64,000 nucleotides of DNA from Croceitalea sp947503285 (GTDB lineage: Bacteria > Bacteroidota > Bacteroidia > Flavobacteriales > Flavobacteriaceae): contig NZ_BTGQ01000002.1 of assembly GCF_036985505.1 (NCBI RefSeq), forward strand, positions 558,001 through 622,000, read 5' to 3'. The stretch's first letter is position 1; each line of letters begins with the position of its first letter. The notes beneath the pieces were generated by a model. That model was not told where the DNA came from, searched no databases, and saw only the letters and a list, made by a program, of their open reading frames with translations. The position numbers were made by a program, and so were the translations under genes. Positions 1-9,447 of this stretch are shown in pieces.

Positions 1-1
1 A

Positions 2-2932
2 GATGGCCGTGTTACCTTACAGGTAGCCTTTGAATTGGGTACCGATTTAGACCGCGCCCAAGTTCAGGTACAAAATAGGGTAGCCATTGCAGAGCCGAGG
101 TTACCGGAATCGGTAAGACGTTTAGGAATAACCACCAACAAAGTATCGCCCGATATTTTGCTCGTTGTTAATATGTATTCCCCCAATAAAACCTATGACC
201 AAACCTATATTGGCAATTATGCCACCCTTCAAATGATCGACCAGATTGCAAGGATCAAGGGAGTAGGGGACATTCAAATATTCGGGGCAGCGGAATATGC
301 AATGCGTATTTGGCTAGACCCAGACAGGATCGCAAATCTTGATATGACCGCTGGTGAAGTAGTGGCCGCCTTAAGGGCCCAAAATGTTCAAATCGCGAGT
401 GGTACGTTGAACACATTACCCTCAGGGAAACAATCCGCTTTTGAAATCAATATACAGACCCAGGGGAAGCTGGTCACCCAAGACCAATTTGAGAATATTA
501 TCATTAAATCAGGTGAAAACGGCCGTATCGTACAATTGAAAGACGTCGGTCGTGTAGAATTGGGCGCACAAAACTATGCTACCAAAGGATATTTAGGAAA
601 AGACCCTGCGATTGCAATGCCCATTTTCCAACAACCGGGCGGAAACGCTTTGGAAACGGCAGCTTCCATACAAGAAAAAGTAGCCGAATTAGCTCAGGAC
701 TTCCCTGAAGATTTGGAATATAAGATTGCATACAATCCAACGGAATTCGTTCAGAAATCCGTAGATGAAGTATATCATACCATTTTCGAAGCAGTACTAC
801 TGGTCATCTTTGTTATCTTATTATTTCTACAATCGTGGAGGGCAGCTATCATTCCGATATTGGCGATTCCAGTATCCTTGATCGGTACATTTGCCGTAAT
901 GCAGGCCATTGGCTTTTCATTGAATAACTTAACCTTATTCGGATTGGTACTGGCAATCGGTATCGTAGTAGATGATGCCATTGTGGTGGTAGAAAATATG
1001 GAACGGTACTTAAAACAGGGATTATCCCCAAAGGATGCAGCCCGTAAAACAATGGATGAAGTGGGTGGTGCCTTGGTAGCTATCGGACTGGTATTGATTG
1101 CCGTTTTTGTACCAACAGCATTTTTAGAAGGTATCTCAGGACAGTTCTACAAGCAATTCGGATTGACCATAGCCGTGGCAACGGCAATATCGGTTTTCGT
1201 ATCGCTTACCTTAAGTCCGGCAATGGCTGCTTTATTGATGCGTCACGAAGCCCACGACCCTAACAAAAATACACCCTTACTTTTAAGACCGTTTAAATGG
1301 TTGGGCGACGGCTTTAACCGTTTTATGGACAAGCTCTCAGAGCGATTTGGAAACAGCGTTCGAAAACTTATCAGGACAGGTGCGATGGTAATGGTCGTAT
1401 ATGGTGGATTGATTGCTTTAACGGGATTTGAATTCAATAGGGTTGCCACAGGTTTCGTACCTCAAATGGACCAAGGGTATTTCATCAACGTTATCCAATT
1501 GCCGTCAGGGGCTTCATTATCTAGAACGGATGACGTGGTTCGAGAAGCGATCGATAAAATATTAAAAGTTGAAGGTGTTGAAAATACGGTCGCCTTTACA
1601 GGATTCGATGGGGCTTCCTCCACTAATTCATCCAATGCAGCAGCGATTTTTTCCACGCTTGAAGACTTTGATGTTAGAAGTGAAAAAGGATTGACAACGC
1701 AGTCCATCCTTGCAGAATTACGACAAGAACTCGGAAGCATAGATAATGCATTTGGGGTGGTGATCCCGCCTCCATCGGTACGAGGTATCGGTAATGCAGG
1801 TGGTTTTAGAATGATGGTTCAAGACCGTGGAAATCTGGGAACCGCTGAATTGATGAATGCTACCAATGCACTCGCTGCCGCAGCAAATGCAGACCCAGCC
1901 TTAAATAGTGTATTTACGTTCTTTAATAACCAAACACCACAATTATTCTTGGATATTGACCGTGTTAAAGCGGAGCAGTTGGGGATTGATGTTGCTGATA
2001 TTTTCCAGTCATTGGAAATCTATATGGGCTCCGCTTTTGTAAACGAATTCAACTACTTGGGAAGAACCTATCAGGTAACCGCCCAAGCAGATGCGCCCAA
2101 CCGATTGACACCTGATGATATTTCCAGGATTAAGGTAAGAAACAATCAAGGCGAGATGGTGCCACTAGGCACGGTAAGTACCCAGAAAGATATTGCAGGT
2201 CCAAGTAGGGTACCGCGATTTAATCTATATCCCGCTGCTTCTTTGGTAGGTGATGTAAATCCAGGATTTAGCTCTGGCCAAGCTTTGGATAGAATGGAGG
2301 CCCTTGCCGAAGAGGTTTTACCCCAGGGAATTTCCTTTGAATGGACAGAACTGGCCTACCAACAAAAACAAACAGGAAATACGGCAGCCATTGCCTTCTT
2401 ATTGGCAGTTATCTTTGTATTCCTTTTACTTGCGGCACAGTTTGAAAGTTTAGTATTGCCGTTAGCGGTCATCTTTATTGTACCGATGGTATTACTATCG
2501 GCAATGATCGGTATTGATTTAGCGGGACTGGATAATAACATTATGGTTCAAATAGGGCTCGTTGTCTTGGTAGGTCTAGCCAGTAAAAATGCCATTCTCA
2601 TCGTTGAGTTTGCGAAACAGCTGGAAGACCAAGGCAAAGACTTGAAAACGGCTGTCATCGAAGCTTCTAAACTGCGTTTACGCCCAATCTTAATGACTGC
2701 AATGGCATTCATATTAGGGGTCGTGCCTTTAGCAATTGCAACGGGTGCAGGTGCTGAGCTTCGAGTTTCCCTTGGTATTGCCGTATTTAGCGGAATGCTC
2801 GGAGTCACCATCTTCGGAATCTTTTTAACACCCGTATTTTACTACTTGGGAAGACGATTGACAACAAAAAAAACAAAGACTGAAAAGGTTAAAAAACCAG
2901 AGGTGTTGACCGAACAAGTCCAAACTTCATAG
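2..2932 (+). CDS. RND efflux transporter, HAE1/AcrB type (5'-truncated by window)
   Basis: Inner-membrane proton/drug antiporter subunit of a tripartite efflux pump. The frame is open from base 2 with AcrB-like residues (VTLQVAFELGTDLD) before the first possible start at 35, so the gene begins outside the window and about the first 90-100 residues are missing. The TM4 proton-relay motif VVDDAIVVVEN has both aspartates, as in AcrB/MexB. Two blocks of membrane helices flank large periplasmic porter domains. The C-terminal block has the family sequence GLASKNAILIVEFA and ends in a lysine-rich tail. The outer-membrane partner follows after 99 bp. The membrane-fusion subunit is presumably upstream, out of view. 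Substrate cannot be read from the sequence, but HAE1 pumps export hydrophobic or amphiphilic compounds. Confidence 0.96.
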   Translation, partial: DGRVTLQVAFELGTDLDRAQVQVQNRVAIAEPRLPESVRRLGITTNKVSPDILLVVNMYSPNKTYDQTYIGNYATLQMIDQIARIKGVGDIQIFGAAEYAMRIWLDPDRIANLDMTAGEVVAALRAQNVQIASGTLNTLPSGKQSAFEINIQTQGKLVTQDQFENIIIKSGENGRIVQLKDVGRVELGAQNYATKGYLGKDPAIAMPIFQQPGGNALETAASIQEKVAELAQDFPEDLEYKIAYNPTEFVQKSVDEVYHTIFEAVLLVIFVILLFLQSWRAAIIPILAIPVSLIGTFAVMQAIGFSLNNLTLFGLVLAIGIVVDDAIVVVENMERYLKQGLSPKDAARKTMDEVGGALVAIGLVLIAVFVPTAFLEGISGQFYKQFGLTIAVATAISVFVSLTLSPAMAALLMRHEAHDPNKNTPLLLRPFKWLGDGFNRFMDKLSERFGNSVRKLIRTGAMVMVVYGGLIALTGFEFNRVATGFVPQMDQGYFINVIQLPSGASLSRTDDVVREAIDKILKVEGVENTVAFTGFDGASSTNSSNAAAIFSTLEDFDVRSEKGLTTQSILAELRQELGSIDNAFGVVIPPPSVRGIGNAGGFRMMVQDRGNLGTAELMNATNALAAAANADPALNSVFTFFNNQTPQLFLDIDRVKAEQLGIDVADIFQSLEIYMGSAFVNEFNYLGRTYQVTAQADAPNRLTPDDISRIKVRNNQGEMVPLGTVSTQKDIAGPSRVPRFNLYPAASLVGDVNPGFSSGQALDRMEALAEEVLPQGISFEWTELAYQQKQTGNTAAIAFLLAVIFVFLLLAAQFESLVLPLAVIFIVPMVLLSAMIGIDLAGLDNNIMVQIGLVVLVGLASKNAILIVEFAKQLEDQGKDLKTAVIEASKLRLRPILMTAMAFILGVVPLAIATGAGAELRVSLGIAVFSGMLGVTIFGIFLTPVFYYLGRRLTTKKTKTEKVKKPEVLTEQVQTS

Positions 2933-2953
2933 CACATATTAGATTTTGGTCAT

Positions 2954-2991
2954 AGTAAGGGTGTTATTGGTTATCAAAAAACACCCTTACT
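2954..2991 (+). other. Perfect 12-bp hairpin between RND pump and outer-membrane gene
   Basis: AGTAAGGGTGTT (2954-2965) is exactly complementary to AACACCCTTACT (2980-2991) across a 14-nt loop. No T-tract follows, so this is not a standard intrinsic terminator. It lies in the 99-bp gap between two genes of one operon and may act as an RNA-processing or mRNA-stability element that sets different subunit levels. Confidence 0.6.
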
Positions 2992-3031
2992 AACCGAAAT
3001 TTGTATCAAGAAATCAAAAAAAATTAAACAG

Positions 3032-4507
3032 ATGAAAAATTTAACACTAATAACACTACTATCCCTGATATTGGTTTCCTGTGGGGTTACCAAAAGGGAT
3101 TTTGAAGTCAACTCCAATGTTGAACTAGAAAGTAATTATTTAGAAAATGTATCGGAAGATTCCGCTATTCTAAAAGCCAATACAACGGCCACTATCGAAT
3201 GGTGGTCAGCATTTAATGACCCTATTTTGGATACCCTAATTGATAAGGCTAGAAAACACAATCTGGATATCAATACGGCCATAGCAAATCTATATGCATC
3301 AAGAGCGATGGTCAAGAAAACAAAATTGGATAGATTACCAACGGTAACGGCAAACGGAAACGTGACCAGAACCCGCTTAGGTGAAAATATATTTGTACCA
3401 GGTGCGAACCCAACATTTACCACCTATAATTCCAGTTTTGATGCTTTTTGGGAAACCGATTTGTTTGGTCGCGTATCCAACAGGATAAAAGGCGCTTATG
3501 CCAACCAACAAATAGCAATGACGGATGTACAAGGAACATATGTAAGCATTTTTGCCGAAGTCGCCAGAAATTATATGGAACTGCGGGGTGCACAATACCA
3601 ATTGGATATTGCAAACCGTAACCTTAAAGGGCAACAAGAAACCTATGACTTAACGGTTCGTCTTTCTGAAGCAGGAACTAGCAATCAGTTAGATGTATCT
3701 AGAGCATTGGCACAACTGGAAAATACAAGGGCTACCATACCACCATTAAATGCAAGAATTGAGGCTTTAAAAAATAGCATTAGCGTATTGATTGGGGAAG
3801 TCCCGGGTAACCTGGACAGCGATATCATCACTAAAAAACCATTGCCAAGCCTTCCAGAGTCGGTAGCTATCGGAAACGTAACGGATTTATTGCGAAGACG
3901 CCCGGATGTAAAACGTGCAGAAGCCGAATTACGAGTGCAGATTGCTACGTACAATTTGTCGGTAGCAGAATTATATCCTAAAATCCAGTTCGGAGGTTCT
4001 ATAGGATTTTCAGCGGTTGATTTTTCAAACTTTGGAAACAATGATTCCTTTACCTGGAGCATCTTTCCTAGCATCAGTTGGGCGGCTTTTAACTTAGGTC
4101 GTGTAAAACAGCAAATTAAGAAAAAAGATGCGCTAACCTTGGCAGCATTGCAACGCTATGAAAAAACGGTATTGGAAGCCTTGGAGGAGATTAGAACGGC
4201 AATGACTAATTATACCAATGAACTGGAACGAAGGGAAACCCTTAGAAAGTCATCCTTAGCAAGTGCGGAAGCTACTGACATTGCAAGGAAACGTTTTAAC
4301 GCAGGCCTGGATAGTTTTATTGATTACCTGAGCGCGGATAACACCTTATTATTGGCAGAAAACAGATTGGCCAGTAGCGAAATAGCTTCTGCTACTTCTT
4401 TGATCGCCATCTACAAAGCACTTGGTGGCGGATGGGAAATCATTGAAACGGATGAATTGGACCAACGATTTGAAGAATTGAAAACGGCAGATACGAGTTC
4501 AAAATAA
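3032..4507 (+). CDS. Outer-membrane efflux lipoprotein, NodT/OprM (TolC) family
   Basis: Outer-membrane channel of the RND pump encoded just upstream. The N-terminus is a lipoprotein signal with lipobox LVSC (Cys17). The 491-aa length fits the family. The two-fold repeat typical of OEP proteins is visible: long amphipathic helices around residues 75-250 and 290-460, with the family motif DLLRRRPDVKRAEAELR near the start of the second half and WSIFPSISWAAFNLG as a beta-barrel strand. It is transcribed with the pump gene and followed by an intrinsic terminator. OprM-type lipidated channels usually serve HAE1 pumps, consistent with this pairing. Confidence 0.95.
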   Translation: MKNLTLITLLSLILVSCGVTKRDFEVNSNVELESNYLENVSEDSAILKANTTATIEWWSAFNDPILDTLIDKARKHNLDINTAIANLYASRAMVKKTKLDRLPTVTANGNVTRTRLGENIFVPGANPTFTTYNSSFDAFWETDLFGRVSNRIKGAYANQQIAMTDVQGTYVSIFAEVARNYMELRGAQYQLDIANRNLKGQQETYDLTVRLSEAGTSNQLDVSRALAQLENTRATIPPLNARIEALKNSISVLIGEVPGNLDSDIITKKPLPSLPESVAIGNVTDLLRRRPDVKRAEAELRVQIATYNLSVAELYPKIQFGGSIGFSAVDFSNFGNNDSFTWSIFPSISWAAFNLGRVKQQIKKKDALTLAALQRYEKTVLEALEEIRTAMTNYTNELERRETLRKSSLASAEATDIARKRFNAGLDSFIDYLSADNTLLLAENRLASSEIASATSLIAIYKALGGGWEIIETDELDQRFEELKTADTSSK

Positions 4508-4536
4508 AATAACAACACGATTTAATGTTGGATAAA

Positions 4537-4573
4537 GCAGCGGTATTTCAGAAATGGATGCCGCTGTTTTTTT
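4537..4573 (+). terminator. Intrinsic terminator after RND operon
   Basis: The stem CAGCGG (4538-4543) pairs with CCGCTG (4561-4566). A smaller internal ATTTC/GAAAT pairing lies between them, and a run of eight T follows directly. Confidence 0.8.
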
Positions 4574-4652
4574 GTAAATGATATAAAGTTGATAGTATAT
4601 CCCAGAATCATATTAAAAACGGCATCACTATTTCATATTGGGTAATTACTTA

Positions 4653-4713
4653 AAAATGGTCATTTCGCCTTGTAAAATGGTTATGGAATACACTAATATC
4701 AGGGATACATTTG
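4653..4713 (+). promoter_or_regulatory. AraC-type operator and promoter for the NmrA/AcuI-like pair
   Basis: The direct repeats AAAATGGTCAT (4653-4663) and AAAATGGTTAT (4674-4684) have a 21-bp period, two helical turns, as AraC activators require. The Bacteroidota -7 box TACATTTG lies at 4706-4713, 27 bp from the second GG to the box. No good -33 TTTG is present; the downstream repeat covers that position, which suggests a class II activator site. The same layout appears before the genes at 9448, 10841 and 53877. Confidence 0.65.
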
Positions 4714-4741
4714 TAGTGTACTAATTAAAAAGACATCACCC

Positions 4742-5647
4742 ATGAAAAATCTAAATAAAAAAAACATCCTCATCGTAGGAGCCACAGGTCAAGTAGGTAA
4801 CAAGGTTATAGAACTACTTAACGGGAATAAAGCGTTAAACCTTTTTGGAACGTCAAGAAATAAAGAAAAACTAAAAACACTTCGTGGTGCCAATGTAAAA
4901 GGCGTGTACTTAGACCTCGAAGACAATGATTCCATAAGACCCGCTTTAAAAGGAATGGACAGTACCCTATTAATGACTAGTTATACTGCGGATATGATGC
5001 GGCAAAGCAAACGCTTTTTGGATATTGCAAAAGAAGAAGGTGTGAAGCATATTGTCCACATAGGTGCATCGGGCACCAATACCAATGAAATAGCACACTG
5101 GGGCTGGCATCAATTTATTGAAGCCTATATCGAAAAATTAGGGTTTGACTATACCCATTTACAGCCGGAATCCTTTATGCAGAATATCTTCAACTTTGGC
5201 TGGCTTCAAGAAAATACCCTTCACGATTTTATAGGGAATGCCAATTGGACGTGGGTTGATACGGACGATATTGCAGAAGTCATAGCACAACTGTTTATCC
5301 ATCCTGAAAAATACCTTAATGAAACCATCCCACTTGGTTATGATGGAAAAACGATAACTGAAATTTCAAGTTTGATGGCTGAAGCTACCCAACAAGATTT
5401 TGAAGTGGTGGAACACCACCCAGATGAGTTTAGGGATATGACCTATCAAGGCACCAAAGATTCCGTATATGCGGACGCCTATATGAAGTGTGTATCCGAC
5501 CAATTTGCCTTGAATGCTTCTGGTGTGCTTGCTACGGGAGAAACCTTTGACAATTTCGAATACATCACTGGTCGTAAACCTACCAGTTGGAAAGATTTTA
5601 TTCAAAAAAACAAGCATAGAATAGGGAATCAAGCCGTATTGGCATAA
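4742..5647 (+). CDS. NmrA-like NAD(P)-binding oxidoreductase or redox sensor
   Basis: Atypical short-chain dehydrogenase of the NmrA/QorB-like group. The Rossmann motif GATGQVG sits at residues 13-19, followed by the SRNKEKL segment typical of NADP-binding members. No classical YxxxK catalytic pair is evident. The conserved LQPESFMQN block around residues 140-150 matches the family. The gene is followed after 18 bp by an AcuI-like reductase and then an AraC regulator, and its promoter carries an AraC-style operator, so it is probably induced by a small molecule. A role as NAD(P)H:quinone reductase or as a redox-sensing protein is inference. Confidence 0.82.
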   Translation: MKNLNKKNILIVGATGQVGNKVIELLNGNKALNLFGTSRNKEKLKTLRGANVKGVYLDLEDNDSIRPALKGMDSTLLMTSYTADMMRQSKRFLDIAKEEGVKHIVHIGASGTNTNEIAHWGWHQFIEAYIEKLGFDYTHLQPESFMQNIFNFGWLQENTLHDFIGNANWTWVDTDDIAEVIAQLFIHPEKYLNETIPLGYDGKTITEISSLMAEATQQDFEVVEHHPDEFRDMTYQGTKDSVYADAYMKCVSDQFALNASGVLATGETFDNFEYITGRKPTSWKDFIQKNKHRIGNQAVLA

Positions 5648-5665
5648 TCACAAAAGAAAAGTAGT

Positions 5666-6646
5666 ATGGAAGCGATTGTAATTGAAAAGGAAAAAGATAA
5701 AGCGGTACCAAAATTTAAAACTATCGACGAATCGGCACTTCCCAAAGGAGATGTCTTAGTAAGGGTCAATTATTCAGCCTTGAATTATTCCGATGCTGCA
5801 ACAATGTTCAATATATGGAATATGGTGGAATCTTTTCCCCATATTCCAGGTATTGATTTCGTGGGCACAGTGATTAGGAGTTCAAACGAAAAATTCGATG
5901 TGGGTGAGCGTGTGTTACACACCAGCTACGGTGTGGGCTACAATCGCTTTGGCGGATTGGCGGAAAAAGCGGTTTCCAATGGGGATTGGTTGATTAAAGT
6001 ACCCGATTCGGTAACGGATATTCAGGTAATGGGTCTCGGAACCGTCGGACTTACGGCAATGTTGGCTATCACTGAATTAGAAACCAACGGACTTATACCA
6101 GACGATGGAAAAGTACTAGTTACTGGTGCCACGGGTGGCGTAGGCTCTTTAAGCATTCAATTATTACATCAATTAGGCTATGAAGTAGTCGCCAGTACAG
6201 GAAAGTTGGATTCTTCAGCGGAATACTTGAAATCTATCGGAGCGTCTGAAGTTATTGACCGTGATGTTTTCAAAACTGAAACTAAAGAAAATTTAGAAGA
6301 TGAAAACTATGCAGGTTTTATAGATTCCATAGGTGGTAATACATTATCCAGGGCCATTAAGCAATTGCAATATGAAGGCGTTGGTATCTCAACAGGAATA
6401 GTGACCGGTTTAGACCTTGATATATCTTTAGCACCCTTTGTGATGCGGGGTGTTAAGCTAATCGGAATCAATTCTGTCTACACGGAAAAGGGGAAACGCG
6501 AACGCGCATGGAAACGACTTTTTGAGTTGGTGGATTTTGAGACCTTAGGGAAATCCCTTAGGATCGAACCCATTGAGAAAGTTCCCCAATTGGCCCAGAA
6601 TATGCTGAATGGAAATAATACCGGAAGAATCGTAGTACGCGTTTAA
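5666..6646 (+). CDS. YhdH/AcuI-type zinc-independent alcohol dehydrogenase / quinone reductase
   Basis: Medium-chain reductase of the YhdH/AcuI (acrylyl-CoA reductase or putative quinone oxidoreductase) subfamily. The GroES-like N-domain includes LNYSDA and PGIDFVG. The nucleotide-binding domain has TGATGGVG at residues 153-160, and the subfamily-typical GLGTVGLTAML stretch lies just before it. Zinc ligands are absent, as in other members. At 326 aa it is full length. It is co-transcribed with the NmrA-like gene (18-bp gap). The reaction is NADPH-dependent reduction of an activated C=C bond; the true substrate is unknown. Confidence 0.88.
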   Translation: MEAIVIEKEKDKAVPKFKTIDESALPKGDVLVRVNYSALNYSDAATMFNIWNMVESFPHIPGIDFVGTVIRSSNEKFDVGERVLHTSYGVGYNRFGGLAEKAVSNGDWLIKVPDSVTDIQVMGLGTVGLTAMLAITELETNGLIPDDGKVLVTGATGGVGSLSIQLLHQLGYEVVASTGKLDSSAEYLKSIGASEVIDRDVFKTETKENLEDENYAGFIDSIGGNTLSRAIKQLQYEGVGISTGIVTGLDLDISLAPFVMRGVKLIGINSVYTEKGKRERAWKRLFELVDFETLGKSLRIEPIEKVPQLAQNMLNGNNTGRIVVRV

Positions 6647-6707
6647 AGCTTTCTTTTTCGTATATAAATCCATATCTTACCGTACTACTAAAAATTAGCA
6701 GTATACG

Positions 6708-7613
6708 GTGAAAATCGATGATATATACACGTTCTCAAAAATTGAGGATTACTATGACTTTATAAACTTTGAATGCAAGGTATTCGACGGTTTTTCCATA
6801 GGTAGGTTGGAAGATTCGGCAGTGAATATCCCCCAAGTAATGCCACCTTACCGGAAACGGTTTTTTAAGATAATGGTGATTTTGGGTGGAGAAATCGATA
6901 TGAAAAATAATTCTGAAGAAAAGCATTTGGAGAGCAATACGCTTTTCTTTTCAGGAGAAGGTCATATACAGTCTTGGGAGAGTATCAAACCTCTTTCAGG
7001 CTTTATCCTCTATTTCACTTCAGATTTTTATTCCGTTGTCCATAAAAAGAACAAACTGCATTCTGATTTCCCATTCTTTACACAGAATGCCTCAATGGGT
7101 ATCAAGATCACCCCAGAAGAAACGGATCATTTAAAGAATACTTGTGAAAATATCATTCAACTGTCTGAACAAGATTTGGCCAATAAGAATGATATCTTCC
7201 GGTCATACCTCAATATCGTATTGTTGGAATCACTGAACCTTTATAAGCAAAAGATAGGAACGAGTAGCGTTACCGAGGATTCTGATACGCGTATCTTGAA
7301 TCAATTCAATGAGTTGATAGAAGAACAATACGGTACAAGTAAAGAAGATGTTTTGAAATCCGTTAAGGAATTTGCCAATACAATGGCGATACATCCTACG
7401 CACCTTAATTATGTGGTTAAAAATCTAACTGGAAAAACCGCATTACAGACCATTCATAATCGACGACTACTCGAAGCCAAATCCCTATTGAGACAAACTT
7501 CCAAAACCGTAAGTGAGATTGCTTATGACCTTCATTTTGACAACCCTACCCATTTTGTGCGTTTTGTAAAGAAAAAAACGGGTAAAACACCCGTTCAGTT
7601 TAGGAATACTTAA
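6708..7613 (+). CDS. AraC-family transcriptional regulator
   Basis: The 301-aa protein has an N-terminal cupin-like sensor domain (about 1-170) and two C-terminal helix-turn-helix motifs (about 200-300), ending with the family signature around IAYDLHFDNPTHFVRFVKKKTG. The start is GTG at 6708; the ATG at 6718 is out of frame. The start codon lies in an imperfect hairpin (6679-6709) that could limit translation. It probably activates the preceding oxidoreductase pair, whose promoter has a 21-bp-spaced direct repeat. It is a paralogue of the regulators at 9860, 47392 and 52866. Confidence 0.93.
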   Translation: MKIDDIYTFSKIEDYYDFINFECKVFDGFSIGRLEDSAVNIPQVMPPYRKRFFKIMVILGGEIDMKNNSEEKHLESNTLFFSGEGHIQSWESIKPLSGFILYFTSDFYSVVHKKNKLHSDFPFFTQNASMGIKITPEETDHLKNTCENIIQLSEQDLANKNDIFRSYLNIVLLESLNLYKQKIGTSSVTEDSDTRILNQFNELIEEQYGTSKEDVLKSVKEFANTMAIHPTHLNYVVKNLTGKTALQTIHNRRLLEAKSLLRQTSKTVSEIAYDLHFDNPTHFVRFVKKKTGKTPVQFRNT

Positions 7614-7981
7614 AAAAGATTTGTTGTCGCTCATGTTTTGTCCCGGCCTTTATTCGTGATAAAAGTATATTTATGGTATGATCATAAGATCAGCGCTTCA
7701 AACAAGATGCTATGAAAAAGCTAAAATCAGCTTTGATAGTCTAGATAGCAATCTATCCTCACATAACCCTAATATTAATAGTATTTGGGGAATATTTGAA
7801 CCATTGACCAATACTACCCAGAACTTTTCTATTGACCCTTGTTCCAGTAATCTTAATGGTGTACGTACCCATTCCATTTTGAACAAAGGGCTTTCGGTTT
7901 AAAAAGTAACCAAACAGTGATTTTTCAGGGATAGGGATCAACGTTTTTTAATTACCTTGGTAAGGTCTAAAACCAATTGGC
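7614..7981. other. Intergenic stretch, possible fossil reading frame on minus strand
   Basis: This 368-bp stretch has no convincing gene. A minus-strand frame at 7759-7941 translates to about 60 residues that look protein-like, including VNRKVLGSIGQWFKYS, but it has no clear start context, promoter or family match. It may be a remnant. The plus-strand frame at 7678-7902 overlaps it and looks like a shadow. Confidence 0.25.
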
Positions 7982-9313
7982 TTGTTTAAATTTTTTACAT
8001 CTAAAATATTTCCAATCCTCTTGGTAAACTTTATTGGAATCCTCGGGTATAGCCTAGTGATTCCAATATTGATTTTTATAGTAACCGATTTTGGGGGAAA
8101 TGGTTTTATTTATGGTATCCTAGGTGCTACCTATCCTTTCTTTCAATTTATAGGCGCCCCGATCCTAGGTCGCCTATCCGATAAGATCGGAAGAAAGAAG
8201 GTATTGATAATCTCGCAAGTAGGTACCTTTATTGCCTGGCTTCTATTCCTTTTGGCTTTTGCATTGCCTAAAACCCAACTTTGGCAACAAAATACGGAAC
8301 TTACAGGGAGCTATATGATGACCCTACCGCTAATCATTATATTTCTAGCACGCATTTTTGACGGGTTTACAGGGGGTAATATTTCCGTTGCGAATGCTTA
8401 TATGTCAGATATATCCACGGACGAGGACCGAAATCGTAATTTCGGACTGATGGGTTCTTCTACAAGTTTAGGTTTTGTAATTGGTCCGGCCTTTGCAGGT
8501 CTTTTGGCAAGTTCATTTTTAGGTGAGATACTTCCATTGATTCTAGCTGCCCTAATTTCTTTGACCGCGATTTTCGTGATCAATTTTAGGCTTGAAGAAA
8601 GCGTACCTTGTATCGTTGATACGGGTGGCATATCCATTAAAAATGTACGGCGCTTTTTTCAGATTGAGCATAAAGACTGTTTTACCGAGGGTAGCGAAGC
8701 GCTAGAACCTGAAAGTAGTACGGGTTGGAAACGTGTTCTGAAAATAAAGGGGGTACCCTTGTTGTACGGTATCTATTTTTTGACCTTTTTTGGCTTTAGC
8801 CTTTTTTACGCTGGTCTTCCTATTTACGCCAATGGTATTCTAGAATGGTCTGCCATAGATCTAGGCATCTTTCTGGCCTATTCCAGCTTTATTATGATTC
8901 TAGTACAGGGGCCTTTACTGAGTAGGCTCGCAAAAAAAATATCGAGTAATTCCTTAGTGCTGATAGGTTCTTTTTTTCTAGCCTCAAGTTTCTTTTTATT
9001 GGCAATGAAGAACACCACCGTTCTATATATTGCCAATACCTTATTGTCTTTGGGCAATGGATTGATGTGGCCCAGTTTCTTAGCGCTTTTATCTGCCGCC
9101 GGCACCAAAAAAGCACAAGGAGCCATACAGGGCTACGGAACATCGATGGGTAGCATCGCAAGTATGTTAGGTTTGGTAATCGGGGGTACACTCTTTGAAA
9201 GCATAACTACGTCGGTCTTTATTCTAGGGGCATGTATCTTTGTGATTATAACACTTTTGATGTTGGTACATAGACATAGACATACCAGAGGTGAAGCACT
9301 GCAACCAGCTTAA
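7982..9313 (+). CDS. MFS multidrug/tetracycline-resistance-like exporter (DHA1 family)
   Basis: Proton-driven drug exporter of the inner membrane. It has 443 aa with 12 predicted helices. Motif A, GRLSDKIGRKK, lies in the loop between helices 2 and 3 (about residues 62-72) and GGNISVANAYMSDIS in the helix 4-5 region, both typical of the TCR/Bcr group. A hydrophilic central loop occupies about 200-250. The start appears to be TTG at 7982. It lies downstream of the AraC gene with a 368-bp gap, so it is likely transcribed separately. Export of an antibiotic-like compound is inferred from the family only. Confidence 0.9.
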   Translation: MFKFFTSKIFPILLVNFIGILGYSLVIPILIFIVTDFGGNGFIYGILGATYPFFQFIGAPILGRLSDKIGRKKVLIISQVGTFIAWLLFLLAFALPKTQLWQQNTELTGSYMMTLPLIIIFLARIFDGFTGGNISVANAYMSDISTDEDRNRNFGLMGSSTSLGFVIGPAFAGLLASSFLGEILPLILAALISLTAIFVINFRLEESVPCIVDTGGISIKNVRRFFQIEHKDCFTEGSEALEPESSTGWKRVLKIKGVPLLYGIYFLTFFGFSLFYAGLPIYANGILEWSAIDLGIFLAYSSFIMILVQGPLLSRLAKKISSNSLVLIGSFFLASSFFLLAMKNTTVLYIANTLLSLGNGLMWPSFLALLSAAGTKKAQGAIQGYGTSMGSIASMLGLVIGGTLFESITTSVFILGACIFVIITLLMLVHRHRHTRGEALQPA

Positions 9314-9363
9314 CACCTGTCCTATTTATATCCAATCGCCAACAATGGCAATTTTAATTAGAT

Positions 9364-9422
9364 TATGGTCATTATGCCTTGGGTTTTGGTTAACCAAAGG
9401 CTTCAACACGGTTTTAAATTTG
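9364..9422 (+). promoter_or_regulatory. AraC-type operator and promoter before the small membrane protein
   Basis: TATGGTCATT (GG at 9367-9368) and TTTTGGTTAA (GG at 9388-9389) form a direct repeat with an exact 21-bp period. The -7 box TAAATTTG is at 9415-9422, again 27 bp from the second GG. This matches the promoter at 4653-4713 in sequence and geometry. Confidence 0.65.
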
Positions 9423-9447
9423 TAATGAATTTAAAACCAAGGAAATA

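Noticed and set aside
7678..7902. Plus-strand 74-aa frame
   Set aside because: Not protein-like and without promoter; opposite strand has a better (still weak) candidate.
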